The notes beneath the pieces are model-generated. The model had not been told where the DNA came from, made no database searches, and worked only from the letters and a program-made list of their open reading frames with translations. Source: an uncultured Lachnospiraceae bacterium (GTDB lineage: Bacteria > Bacillota > Clostridia > Lachnospirales > Lachnospiraceae). Taken from it: a stretch of 28,978 nt of DNA. Location: assembly GCA_900551895.1 (NCBI GenBank), contig URXX01000016.1, positions 1-28,978 of the forward strand, written 5' to 3'. Numbering within the stretch: position 1 is the stretch's first letter; the number at the start of each line of letters is the position of its first letter. A program made the translations under genes and the position numbers. Shown here piece by piece: positions 7,888-15,770 of this stretch.

Positions 7888-9492
7888 ATGGTAAAAAAGA
7901 TAGTGGCATGTTTACTAACTGTAGCAATGAGTGTTTCTATGCTTACCGGATGTGGTGGTTCTGATGAGAGTGGAGATAAAAGCGGAAAAGCGGAGAACGG
8001 AAAAAAAGCAATTTCATTTAATATCGGACAAGAGCCTACTACATTGGATCCCGGATTAAATTCAGGTGTAGACGGAACTATGGTGTTGACGCATTTATAT
8101 GACGGACTGCTGAGAGAAAAAAATCACGAAATGGTACCGGCAACAGCAGAAAAATATGATGTAAGTGAAGATGAACTGGTGTATACGTTTCATTTGCGTG
8201 ATGATGCAAAATGGTCAGACGGGAAACCGGTAACAGCGCAAGATTTTGAGTTTGCATGGAAAAGAGTGCAAGATCCAAAAGTTGCGTCATCATATTCTTG
8301 GATTTTTGATTCCGGAAATATTAAATCATATCGTGCAGTAGATGATAAAACATTTGAAGTAACCTTATCCTCTCCATCGCCTGTATTTCTGACACTACTC
8401 GGAAATCCGACATTTATGCCGTTAAGAGAAGATGTAATTGATTATCTTGACGGCGGCTGGGCAGTAAATCCGGACAAGGTTGTTACAAACGGTGCATATT
8501 ATATGGATAGTTATAAAGCCGGTGATAAACTTGTGATGAAAAAGAATAAATATTTCTATGACAATAAAAATGTTAAGATTGACGAAATTACAGGGTTAAT
8601 GATTGTAGATCAGACAACGGCTTTAACAGGTTATGAATCAGGACAGATTGATGCTATTTTTGCAGTACCGCCTGCAGAAATTCCTCGTCTTTTAAATGAA
8701 GAACCAAACTTCAAAATTTTGGAAGGAAATACATCTAATTTCTATTGCTTTAATATTTCAAAGAAACCGTTTGATGATGTTCGTGTAAGAAAGGCATTTT
8801 CGTATGCGATTGACAGAACCGCAATGTGTGAAGACGTATTGAAAGGTTCTCATGTACCTGCACAGTCAGTTGTTCCGGGTATTGTTTATGATAATGAAGG
8901 AAATGTATTTAATGAAAAATGTGGAGATCATGGAATACCAAAAGATTTGTCAAAAGTAGATGAAGCAAAGAAACTATTGGCAGAAGCAGGATATCCGGAC
9001 GGAAAAGGTTTCCCTGAATTTGAAATTTTATATAACACAGATGAAACAAATAAAGCGGTATGCGAAGCGTTGCAGCAGATGTGGTCAGAAAATCTTGGTG
9101 TAAAATGTAAGTTGGTAAATATGGAATCAGCAGTATTTCATCAGACACGTGTAGCACATGACTTTACGGTATGTCGCGGAGGTTGGACAGGAGATTACGC
9201 AGATCCGTTGACTCACTTGGAACTCTATGTTACAGGCGGACCGACAAACTATTCAGGATTTACGGATAAACAATATGATAAATTGATTGAGGAAGGAAAA
9301 GGATTAACAGGTTCGGAACGTTACAGTAAATTCTACGAAGCGGAAAAGATTTTAGCAGAAAGTTACACATATATGCCGATTTCTTATGAAGCGGATGTTA
9401 CTTTGGTAAATAATGATAAAATTACAGATTGGGAATGGCTGTCAACAGGTTCGCCGTCATTTGTATATGCTGATGTAGTTTCGGGAGAATAA
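7888..9492 (+). CDS. oppA: Peptide-binding lipoprotein, OppA type (SBP_bac_5)
   Basis: This is the extracellular substrate-binding protein of the transporter, anchored as a lipoprotein. A 21-residue signal peptide ends in the lipobox LTGC with Cys22 as the lipidation site, followed by a Ser/Gly/Asp linker. The mature part has the SBP_bac_5 landmarks: EPTTLDPGLNS, the TFHLRDDAKWSDGKPVTAQD region near residues 90-110, a DDVRVRKAFSYAIDR motif and a GWTGDYADP motif near 430. The 534 residues are typical for OppA. AAGGAGG stands just before the start. Unusually it is the seventh gene of the operon, behind the peptidase and glycosidase, rather than beside the permeases. The family binds peptides of about 2-20 residues; the ligand here is unknown. 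Confidence 0.93.
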   Translation: MVKKIVACLLTVAMSVSMLTGCGGSDESGDKSGKAENGKKAISFNIGQEPTTLDPGLNSGVDGTMVLTHLYDGLLREKNHEMVPATAEKYDVSEDELVYTFHLRDDAKWSDGKPVTAQDFEFAWKRVQDPKVASSYSWIFDSGNIKSYRAVDDKTFEVTLSSPSPVFLTLLGNPTFMPLREDVIDYLDGGWAVNPDKVVTNGAYYMDSYKAGDKLVMKKNKYFYDNKNVKIDEITGLMIVDQTTALTGYESGQIDAIFAVPPAEIPRLLNEEPNFKILEGNTSNFYCFNISKKPFDDVRVRKAFSYAIDRTAMCEDVLKGSHVPAQSVVPGIVYDNEGNVFNEKCGDHGIPKDLSKVDEAKKLLAEAGYPDGKGFPEFEILYNTDETNKAVCEALQQMWSENLGVKCKLVNMESAVFHQTRVAHDFTVCRGGWTGDYADPLTHLELYVTGGPTNYSGFTDKQYDKLIEEGKGLTGSERYSKFYEAEKILAESYTYMPISYEADVTLVNNDKITDWEWLSTGSPSFVYADVVSGE

Positions 9493-9495
9493 AGT

Positions 9496-10521
9496 ATGAT
9501 TTATTTTAATAACGATTATGCTGAAGGAGCACACCCACGAGTGATGAATAGTCTTTTTTGGACAAATCTAGAGCAAAGTGAAGGATATGGGGAAGACGAT
9601 TATTGCAAAAAAGCACGGGAACTGATAAGAAAAGAGTGTTGTACTCCAAATGCCGGTGTAGAATTTTTAGTAGGCGGAACGCAGGTAAATCTGACTGTAA
9701 TTGATGCGGTTTTGCGCTCGTATCAGGGAGTGCTTTGTGCAGAAAGCGGTCATATAAATGTGCATGAAACAGGAGCGATAGAAGCATGTGGGCATAAAGT
9801 TCTTGCACTTCCGGCACAAAACGGAAAAATTACATCATCCCAAATTGAAGAATATTGCTTGGAGCATTGGAAAGATGAGGCACACGAGCATATGGTTCAA
9901 CCGGGAATGGTATATATTTCATATCCAACAGAATTAGGAACATTATATAGTAAGAAGGAACTGGAGGAAATCAGTACCATATGTAAAAAATGGAAACTCC
10001 CTTTGTTTTTAGACGGTGCAAGATTAGGTTATGGACTTATGTCACCGGAAAATGATGTAACTTTGGCGGATATAGCAAATTTGACAGACGTATTTTATAT
10101 TGGCGGAACAAAGGTAGGCGCTTTGTTTGGAGAGGCAGTAGTAATTACTTCTGAAAAAATTGTAAAAGATTTTCGCTATATAATGAAACAGAAAGGTGGG
10201 TTGCTCGCTAAGGGAAGAACTTTAGGTGTGCAGTTTTTAGAACTATTTAAAGACGGATTATATTTTGAATTAGGCAAGCATGCTATAGAAATGGCTATGC
10301 TGTTAAAAGAAGGCTTGATAAATAAAAAGTATCAATTATTTATTGACAGTCCGACAAATCAGCAGTTTGTTATTATGGATGAAGAGAAACTCAAACAGAT
10401 ACGGGAAAAATATCAGGTAACATACTTTCAAAAATATAATGAAAATTCGGCAGTAGTTCGATTGTGTACAAATTGGGCAACAAAGCGGGAAAACATAGAA
10501 AAACTGTTGGAAGAAATTTAG
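9496..10521 (+). CDS. ltaE: Threonine aldolase-like PLP enzyme
   Basis: This is a PLP-dependent lyase of the beta-eliminating lyase/threonine aldolase family, 341 residues. Landmarks are GGTQVNLTVI (60-69), HINVHETGA with His86 and His90, the cofactor-binding FLDGARLGYG with Asp173, and the Schiff-base lysine Lys206 in YIGGTKVGALFGEA. The expected reaction splits L-threonine or L-allo-threonine to glycine and acetaldehyde; related enzymes cleave other beta-hydroxy amino acids, so the substrate is inferred. The start follows the oppA stop by three bases and its binding site (GGGAGA, about 9482-9487) lies inside oppA, indicating tight coupling. It is the last gene of the operon, consistent with catabolism of an amino acid released from the imported peptide. 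Confidence 0.85.
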   Translation: MIYFNNDYAEGAHPRVMNSLFWTNLEQSEGYGEDDYCKKARELIRKECCTPNAGVEFLVGGTQVNLTVIDAVLRSYQGVLCAESGHINVHETGAIEACGHKVLALPAQNGKITSSQIEEYCLEHWKDEAHEHMVQPGMVYISYPTELGTLYSKKELEEISTICKKWKLPLFLDGARLGYGLMSPENDVTLADIANLTDVFYIGGTKVGALFGEAVVITSEKIVKDFRYIMKQKGGLLAKGRTLGVQFLELFKDGLYFELGKHAIEMAMLLKEGLINKKYQLFIDSPTNQQFVIMDEEKLKQIREKYQVTYFQKYNENSAVVRLCTNWATKRENIEKLLEEI

Positions 10522-10524
10522 AGT

Positions 10525-10560
10525 GGAAGAGGACAGGAGGTTTTCCTGTTCTCTTTCCTT
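10525..10560 (+). terminator. Terminator hairpin closing the peptide operon
   Basis: AGAGGACAGGA (10528-10538) pairs with TCCTGTTCTCT (10544-10554) around GGTTT, with one G-U pair. A pyrimidine tail (TTCCTT) follows. It lies between the convergent threonine aldolase and LacI genes. The U-run is weak. Confidence 0.6.
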
Positions 10561-10572
10561 AAAAAATAACTG

Positions 10573-11565
10573 TTATTTATGAATGTTTTTGACAGATTCA
10601 CGTTCAATAAAGATAGAGGGAATCAAGTTTGCAGACGGAAAATCATCAAAATTTCCGGAAATACGTTTAAGCAGCAGGTTGGCAGCAGTGCGTCCCAATT
10701 CTTTATTGTTTTGTGAAAATACAGTTAATGCAGGTGAAATAGCAGAAAAAATATCATCATCTTCAAAGGCTAAAAGTGAAAGGTGATTTTCGGAAAATAC
10801 AGGTTTCATAAATTCGCCAAGTGCTGTTAATGTTGTATTATGATCTAAAAACAAAATAGCCGTTGGAGGAAATGTTACAGATGAAAAATAATTGCGATAA
10901 TTCTGTAAAATTTCTTCATGTGAAGAATGAAGTAAAACAGATTGTCTGCTTTCGGCACAACCGTAGGAAATAAATTTTTCTAAAAAACCGTGTACTTTTT
11001 GTGAGGACGAATAGGATGCCAAACCTAACAATGCTACTTGGGTATGCCCGTGTTTGTATAAATAGGAGGCTGCCAACTCGCCCGATTTTTTGTCATCGCA
11101 ACCGACAAAATCCGAAGGAATATCGGCACGCTGATGCATGCAGACATAAGGTATTTTATTTGTTGACAAACTAAAAATGAATGATGAAGGGTAGACTGTA
11201 TCCGTAAAAAGGATTACACCGTCAATTTGCCGTTTCTTTAAAAAAAGAATATCGTTCATAGAGTTGTCGGAACTATATGAGCGTACCATTGTAGAGTAGC
11301 CCTTGCTCTTCATATATTTTACGATATAGTTGCATTCATAACCAAAATGATAATCACTGATATCAGGCATAAAGATGCAAATACAATGGGAAGTTTTGGA
11401 ACGAAGAGTCTGAGCGGTGCGGTTTGGAATATAATTTAATTTTTTGATACTTTTTTCGATAAGTATGCGATTTTCCTCGGAAATTTTTTTGTTGTTTAGA
11501 TATTTAGAGATAGTGGCAAGAGATAATCCGGTGTCTTTCGCAACGTCTTTGATTGTTGTGGACAT
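10573..11565 (-). CDS. LacI family transcriptional regulator (divergent copy A)
   Basis: This 330-residue repressor of the LacI/GalR family has its helix-turn-helix at residues 3-24 (TIKDVAKDTGLSLATISKYL), a hinge helix around 50-58 (NRTAQTLRS) whose Leu would wedge into the central CpG of an operator, and a periplasmic-binding-protein-like effector domain from about 62 to the end. Start: TAGGAGG lies just upstream of ATG on the minus strand. It is transcribed towards the peptide operon, meeting it tail to tail, and divergently from a second LacI gene with an almost identical recognition helix. The effector is unknown; LacI ligands are usually sugars or nucleosides, which would fit a sugar released by the glycosidase. 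Control of the peptide operon through the AAACGTTT sites is inferred. Confidence 0.9.
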   Translation of the reverse strand: MSTTIKDVAKDTGLSLATISKYLNNKKISEENRILIEKSIKKLNYIPNRTAQTLRSKTSHCICIFMPDISDYHFGYECNYIVKYMKSKGYSTMVRSYSSDNSMNDILFLKKRQIDGVILFTDTVYPSSFIFSLSTNKIPYVCMHQRADIPSDFVGCDDKKSGELAASYLYKHGHTQVALLGLASYSSSQKVHGFLEKFISYGCAESRQSVLLHSSHEEILQNYRNYFSSVTFPPTAILFLDHNTTLTALGEFMKPVFSENHLSLLAFEDDDIFSAISPALTVFSQNNKELGRTAANLLLKRISGNFDDFPSANLIPSIFIERESVKNIHK

Positions 11566-11592
11566 AAAAACCTCCTAAGTGAGATAAATGTA

Positions 11593-11639
11593 AAATATTG
11601 GTAATATTATAACATTTTCTTTTGTTAAAGCCAATATTT
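11593..11639. repeat. 9-bp inverted repeat across the divergent LacI promoters
   Basis: AAATATTGG (11593-11601) and CCAATATTT (11631-11639) are perfect inverted arms 29 bp apart. They bracket the -10 of the minus-strand promoter and the -35 of the plus-strand promoter. This could be an autoregulatory operator pair. AT-rich chance pairing cannot be excluded. Confidence 0.4.
11606..11634 (-). promoter_or_regulatory. Promoter of the minus-strand LacI gene
   Basis: On the minus strand, TTGGCT (11634-11629) and TATAAT (11611-11606) lie 17 bp apart, upstream of the start at 11565. The -35 lies within the spacer of the opposing promoter, so the two polymerases would compete. Confidence 0.65.
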
Positions 11640-11651
11640 CTTTGCTATAAT
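11622..11651 (+). promoter_or_regulatory. Promoter of the plus-strand LacI gene
   Basis: TTGTTA (11622-11627) and a consensus TATAAT (11646-11651) are spaced 18 bp apart, upstream of ATG 11690 with its AGGAGG (11679-11684). It overlaps the divergent promoter. Confidence 0.7.
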
Positions 11652-11689
11652 AAAAAGTATTATAATATCATCGATTTTAGGAGGAACGT

Positions 11690-12712
11690 ATGATAATCGG
11701 AATAAAAGACGTGGCAAAAGAAACGAATTTATCTATTGCTACCATTTCAAAATATATGAACGGAGGAAAAGTAAGAGAGGATAATCGTCAGAAGATTGAA
11801 CTGGCGATTAAAAAATTAGGGTATCGTCCAAATGAACTTGCCAGAGGTCTGCGAGGCTCAGGTACACATACAATAGGAGTTATGATACATAATTATAAGG
11901 CTGCCTTTTCGGCAAAATTAGTGGGAGAAATTGAGAAGGAATTAAAAAAGAAAGGGTATTCTATTATTTTATGCGGACATGAAGGATCTTTAAAAAGTGC
12001 GGAAGAAATAGCAGAATTTTTTCTTTCTAAACAAGTGGACGGAATGATTATTGAGCCAATAAGCGGAGCGGAAAAGATTTTTGATAGTTTTATTGAAAAT
12101 AAAAAGCCTATTATTGCTGTAGACAGACCAATGGATATGAAGAAATATGACAGTGTCACGACAAACTCTATGTTGGGAATATATCAGGGAGTAGAATATT
12201 TGCTTCAAAAAGGTCATAAAAAAATCGGAATGATTACCGGTGGAAAAAGAGCCACAAAAAATATGAATACAAGTATTGAACGTTTAAAAGGATTTAAAAG
12301 GGCTATAGAAGATTATGATTTAGAAATTCCTGAAAAATGGATAGTAAAAGGCGATTTTACGTTAGAGTCGGGATATGAAGCGATGAAAAGGTTATGGGAG
12401 TGTGAAGAACATCCTACAGCAGTAATTGTAGGAAATTATTATATGTGTGTGGGAATGATGAAAGCGATACATGAATTGGGAATACGTATACCGAAGGAAT
12501 TATCAATCATTTCTATGGATAATATGGCTTTTTCATGGATTTGTAATCCGAAAATCACTTCTATATGTCAACCTGTGGAGGAGATTGCAAAAGCAACAGT
12601 AGAAGTTATGATGAAACGGTTAGAAGGAGATTATATGAATTTCCCTCAAACAGTAAAATTGCATACGTATTTTATAGAAAGGGATTCTGTTAGTCAGAGT
12701 TTACCGTCATAA
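11690..12712 (+). CDS. LacI family transcriptional regulator (divergent copy B)
   Basis: This 340-residue LacI/GalR-family regulator has its helix-turn-helix at about 4-25 (GIKDVAKETNLSIATISKYM), hinge NELARGLRGSG (about 53-63) and a sugar-binding-like effector domain (IGVMIHNYKAAFSAK onward). Recognition-helix residues ATISKY are identical to those of the opposing LacI protein, so both may read similar operators while the effector domains differ widely. AGGAGG precedes ATG 11690. The stop is followed after 48 bases by a PepV-like dipeptidase gene, with no terminator between them, so the two are probably co-transcribed. That places peptide breakdown under the same regulator. Confidence 0.92.
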   Translation: MIIGIKDVAKETNLSIATISKYMNGGKVREDNRQKIELAIKKLGYRPNELARGLRGSGTHTIGVMIHNYKAAFSAKLVGEIEKELKKKGYSIILCGHEGSLKSAEEIAEFFLSKQVDGMIIEPISGAEKIFDSFIENKKPIIAVDRPMDMKKYDSVTTNSMLGIYQGVEYLLQKGHKKIGMITGGKRATKNMNTSIERLKGFKRAIEDYDLEIPEKWIVKGDFTLESGYEAMKRLWECEEHPTAVIVGNYYMCVGMMKAIHELGIRIPKELSIISMDNMAFSWICNPKITSICQPVEEIAKATVEVMMKRLEGDYMNFPQTVKLHTYFIERDSVSQSLPS

Positions 12713-12760
12713 TAAGTTATTTCAGCGGTCGGCAGACTGGCAGGAAATAGGGAAAATAAA

Positions 12761-14122
12761 ATGATTTATGAAAAACTAAATAGAGAGATAGAAAAATTAC
12801 AAAAAGAAATCATAAAAACAATACAAGAGTGCATTCAAATTGAAAGTGTAAAGGGATCGGAAGAGAAAGACGCACCATATGGAAGAGGACCGAAAGAGGC
12901 GTTAGAATATGCTTTGCATTTGGGGAAAACATTCGGATTAAAAACAAAAAATGTGGATAATCGTGCCGGCTGGGTAGAGTATGGGGAAGGAGAAGAAATG
13001 GTTGCTGTTCTTGGACATTTAGATGTTGTTCCGGCTGGCGAGGGGTGGATATATCCCGCATTTAAAGGTGAAATACATGATAATAAGATTTTTGGACGTG
13101 GAGTTTTAGATGATAAAGGTGCGGTGATAGGTGCAATTTATGGTTTGAAAGCATTAAAAAATTTAGGAATAAAGACGGATTATAGAATTAGGGTGATTTT
13201 TGGTACAGACGAAGAAAGTGGTTGTTCATGTATCAGGCATTATATAAAGGTTGGAGAGGAACAACCGATTATGGGATTTACTCCGGACGGCGACTATCCG
13301 CTTATTTTCTTTGAAAAAGGAATGACAACGCTTACAGTAGGCAGGAGGAAACCGAAACTAGATGAAAATATATTATATTTTCAGGGAGGGATTGCAAAAA
13401 ATATTGTATCTCCGAGTTGTCGTTTAATCTTAAGAGGAAAAGTATCAATTAAGGATAACGAAGATGTATCGATAGAATATAAAGACGGACAAACCATTAT
13501 AGATGCAAAAGGTATAGGAGCACATGGAAGTAAACCACAGTTGGGAAAAAATGCAGTTATTTCTCTTTTGGAAACAATAAAGACACTGGAAATTTCGGGG
13601 GATTTTAAGAAAATGTCAGACTTTCTTTTGACGGAAATCGGAAGAGAAACAACAGGAAAAACATTGGGAATTTTATATGAGGATGAAGAAACAGGAGAAA
13701 CGACTGTAAATTTAGGAATTGTAAAATATAATGCGGATGAAATGAGTATGACGTTAGATATTCGTTATCCTAAAAATGCAGCACATGAAGAAGTTTTGTC
13801 AAAAGTGAAGAATGTATTGAAGAAATATGATATGGAAGTGTTGGAGTGTACGAATGAAAATTGTCTGTACGTTCCGTTGGATTCTGATTTAGTTACAAAA
13901 TTGATGAAAGTATATGTGGAACAGACGGGCTGTTATGATAAACCTATGGCAATAGGTGGAGGTACATATGCAAAAATGTTTAAAAATATGGTGGCATTTG
14001 GACCTGTATTTCAAGGAATGCCGGATATAATTCATCAAGCAAATGAATCTGTAAATATTGACCTGTTAATAAAGTCTATTCAGATTACAACAGCAGGAAT
14101 GTTGGAACTTGCTACAAAATAG
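12761..14122 (+). CDS. pepV: M20 family dipeptidase, PepV type
   Basis: This is a zinc-dependent cytoplasmic dipeptidase of the M20/PepV family, 453 residues (family about 460-470). The two-zinc site is visible: His86 and Asp88 in LGHLDVVPAGEGW, Asp117 in GRGVLDDKGA, Glu151-Glu152 in GTDEESG, Asp176 in FTPDGDYP, and a late His425 in MPDIIHQANES. PepV releases single amino acids from dipeptides with an unblocked N-terminus. Downstream of the LacI gene it would complete degradation of peptides processed by the M29 enzyme. The ribosome binding site is weak (AGGGA, about nine bases before ATG 12761). Other M20 activities such as acyl-amino acid hydrolysis are possible but less likely given the length. 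Confidence 0.88.
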   Translation: MIYEKLNREIEKLQKEIIKTIQECIQIESVKGSEEKDAPYGRGPKEALEYALHLGKTFGLKTKNVDNRAGWVEYGEGEEMVAVLGHLDVVPAGEGWIYPAFKGEIHDNKIFGRGVLDDKGAVIGAIYGLKALKNLGIKTDYRIRVIFGTDEESGCSCIRHYIKVGEEQPIMGFTPDGDYPLIFFEKGMTTLTVGRRKPKLDENILYFQGGIAKNIVSPSCRLILRGKVSIKDNEDVSIEYKDGQTIIDAKGIGAHGSKPQLGKNAVISLLETIKTLEISGDFKKMSDFLLTEIGRETTGKTLGILYEDEETGETTVNLGIVKYNADEMSMTLDIRYPKNAAHEEVLSKVKNVLKKYDMEVLECTNENCLYVPLDSDLVTKLMKVYVEQTGCYDKPMAIGGGTYAKMFKNMVAFGPVFQGMPDIIHQANESVNIDLLIKSIQITTAGMLELATK

Positions 14123-14127
14123 AAAAG

Positions 14128-14155
14128 TCTGCCTTACCGTTAAAAGTAAGGCAGA
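14128..14155 (+). terminator. Hairpin after pepV
   Basis: TCTGCCTTAC (14128-14137) and GTAAGGCAGA (14146-14155) form a perfect 10-bp stem with an 8-base loop, six bases after the pepV stop codon. TTCGTAAAAAA follows, so a proper U-run is missing; it may act weakly or mainly stabilise the 3' end. Confidence 0.5.
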
Positions 14156-14178
14156 TTCGTAAAAAAGGTAATTACCAT

Positions 14179-14207
14179 TTGACTAAATTCTTAAAAAGAA
14201 GTATAAT
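14179..14207 (+). promoter_or_regulatory. Promoter of tRNA-Leu
   Basis: TTGACT (14179-14184) and TATAAT (14202-14207) have the optimal 17-bp spacing. Transcription would begin near 14214, six bases before the mature tRNA. Confidence 0.8.
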
Positions 14208-14219
14208 AAAAAGCGACTT

Positions 14220-14302
14220 GCGGAAGTGTCGGAATGGCAGACGAGCTAGATTCAGGTTCTAGTGTGGGTTACTACGTGTGGGTTCAAGTCCCATCTTCCG
14301 CA
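14220..14302 (+). tRNA. tRNA-Leu (anticodon CAG)
   Basis: The 83 bases fold as a class II tRNA. The acceptor stem GCGGAAG/CTTCCGC has discriminator A302. The D-arm contains GGAATGGCAGACGAG, and the anticodon stem CTAGA/TCTAG carries loop TTCAGGT, hence anticodon CAG for CUG codons. The long variable arm (TGTGGGTTACTACGTG) and T-loop GGTTCAAGTCC are those of leucine tRNAs. CCA is not encoded and must be added. Confidence 0.95.
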
Positions 14303-14309
14303 TAAGAAG

Positions 14310-14348
14310 AGCAGAAATACCTTAACAAAAGGCATTCTGCTTTTTTTT
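14310..14348 (+). terminator. Intrinsic terminator after tRNA-Leu
   Basis: AGCAGAA (14310-14316) pairs with TTCTGCT (14335-14341), with an inner CCTT/AAGG helix, followed by eight T residues (14341-14348). It lies directly before the YaaO-type gene, leaving no room for another promoter. Confidence 0.8.
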
Positions 14349-14372
14349 ATACAGAGGAAAAGGAGAACAAGT

Positions 14373-15770
14373 ATGCTCTACGAGAAACTGAAAATGTATC
14401 AGCAATCGGATTATTACGGATTTCATATGCCGGGACATAAACGAAATAAAGAAAAATTTCCTATTGGACTTCCGTATGAAATAGATATTACAGAGATAGA
14501 AGGCTTTGATGATTTGCATCATGCAGAAAGTATTTTAAAAGAAACACAGGAAAGAGCAGCACGATTATATAAAGCAGATGAAAGCCATTTTCTTGTAAAC
14601 GGAAGTACAGTCGGTATTCTAAGCGCTATTTTAGGGGTAACCGACAGGGGCGATAAGATTTTGGTGGCAAGAAATTGCCATAAATCCGTTTATCATGCTA
14701 TTTATATGAATGAATTAGAGCCGTTGTATGTTTATCCAAAATACGAAAAAGATTTACAGATAAACGGAGAAATCAGTTGTAAAGAAATAGAAGAAATTTT
14801 GGAAAAAGAGAAAGAAATTAAGGCGGTAGTTATCGTTTCTCCGACGTATGACGGAGTTGTTTCCGATGTGGAAAATATTGCAAAAATAACGCATAAATAT
14901 CATATTCCTCTTATTGTAGATGAGGCGCATGGAGCACATTTTGGTTTTCATAAGGTATTTCCGAAAAATGCCAATGAAAAAGGCGCGGATATTGTTATTC
15001 ACAGTGTCCACAAAACATTGCCGGCAATGACACAGACAGCCCTCCTTCATTTAAACGGGGACATAGTCAATCGGGAAAGTGTGCGAAATTATCTTCATAT
15101 ATTACAGTCCAGCAGTCCTTCCTATATACTTATGGCAAGTATTGATTATTGTATGGAAATGCTGGAAAATCACGGAGATATTCTGTTTGACGAGTATGTG
15201 GAAAGGTTGCTGTCATTAAGACGGGAACTGGAATCGTTAAAGCATCTGCGGGTAATCAGAACAAAACATTTTGATATTTCCAAACTGATTATTTCCGTAA
15301 AAGATACAAATATGACGAGCGGAGAATTGAGTAAAATTCTTTTGGAAAAATACCATTTGCAAATGGAAATGACTGCGGGGACGTATGTTTTGGCAATGAC
15401 AACCGTTGGAGATACTGAGGAAGGATTTTTACGGTTAAAAAAGGCGTTGTTTGAAATAGACAGAGAATTGAAAATACAGAGAACAGAGGGAAAAGAATTG
15501 GAACTTCCGCGTTTACCGTTGGTGTATAAGAGTGCGAAAGTTATAAAAGAAGCACAAAGGGACGGTCTTTCTTATGTGAAATGGGAAGAGGCGGAAGGAA
15601 AAATTGCGGGCGAGTACGCCTATGTATACCCGCCGGGAATACCGTTTCTTGTTCCGGGAGAGAAGATTACAAAAGAGGCGGCAGAGTGTCTGAAAAGATA
15701 CGAAGAACTGCAATTTACAATAGAGGGAATTGCGGTGGAAAAACATATTGGAGTGTGGAAAAATGGGTAA
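14373..15770 (+). CDS. yaaO: Orn/Lys/Arg decarboxylase family PLP enzyme, YaaO type
   Basis: This fold-type I PLP enzyme of the Orn/Lys/Arg decarboxylase major-domain family has 465 residues. It opens with the family motif YGFHMPGHKRNK (15-26), then VNGSTVGILSAI (75-86), IVDEAHGAHF with Asp183 and His186, and the Schiff-base lysine Lys214 in HSVHKTLPAMTQTA. The substrate is open: relatives decarboxylate arginine, lysine or ornithine, and SpeA-type arginine decarboxylase is the common guess. As in B. subtilis it begins the cluster leading to holB and ricT. ATG 14373 has AGGAG (14361-14365) upstream; an upstream extension would run back through the tRNA. It overlaps the next gene by 8 bases. 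Confidence 0.85.
   Translation: MLYEKLKMYQQSDYYGFHMPGHKRNKEKFPIGLPYEIDITEIEGFDDLHHAESILKETQERAARLYKADESHFLVNGSTVGILSAILGVTDRGDKILVARNCHKSVYHAIYMNELEPLYVYPKYEKDLQINGEISCKEIEEILEKEKEIKAVVIVSPTYDGVVSDVENIAKITHKYHIPLIVDEAHGAHFGFHKVFPKNANEKGADIVIHSVHKTLPAMTQTALLHLNGDIVNRESVRNYLHILQSSSPSYILMASIDYCMEMLENHGDILFDEYVERLLSLRRELESLKHLRVIRTKHFDISKLIISVKDTNMTSGELSKILLEKYHLQMEMTAGTYVLAMTTVGDTEEGFLRLKKALFEIDRELKIQRTEGKELELPRLPLVYKSAKVIKEAQRDGLSYVKWEEAEGKIAGEYAYVYPPGIPFLVPGEKITKEAAECLKRYEELQFTIEGIAVEKHIGVWKNG

Noticed and set aside
14262..14372. N-terminal extension of the YaaO-type gene
   Set aside because: Would read through the 3' half of tRNA-Leu and its terminator; ATG 14373 has a good binding site and the correct family start.
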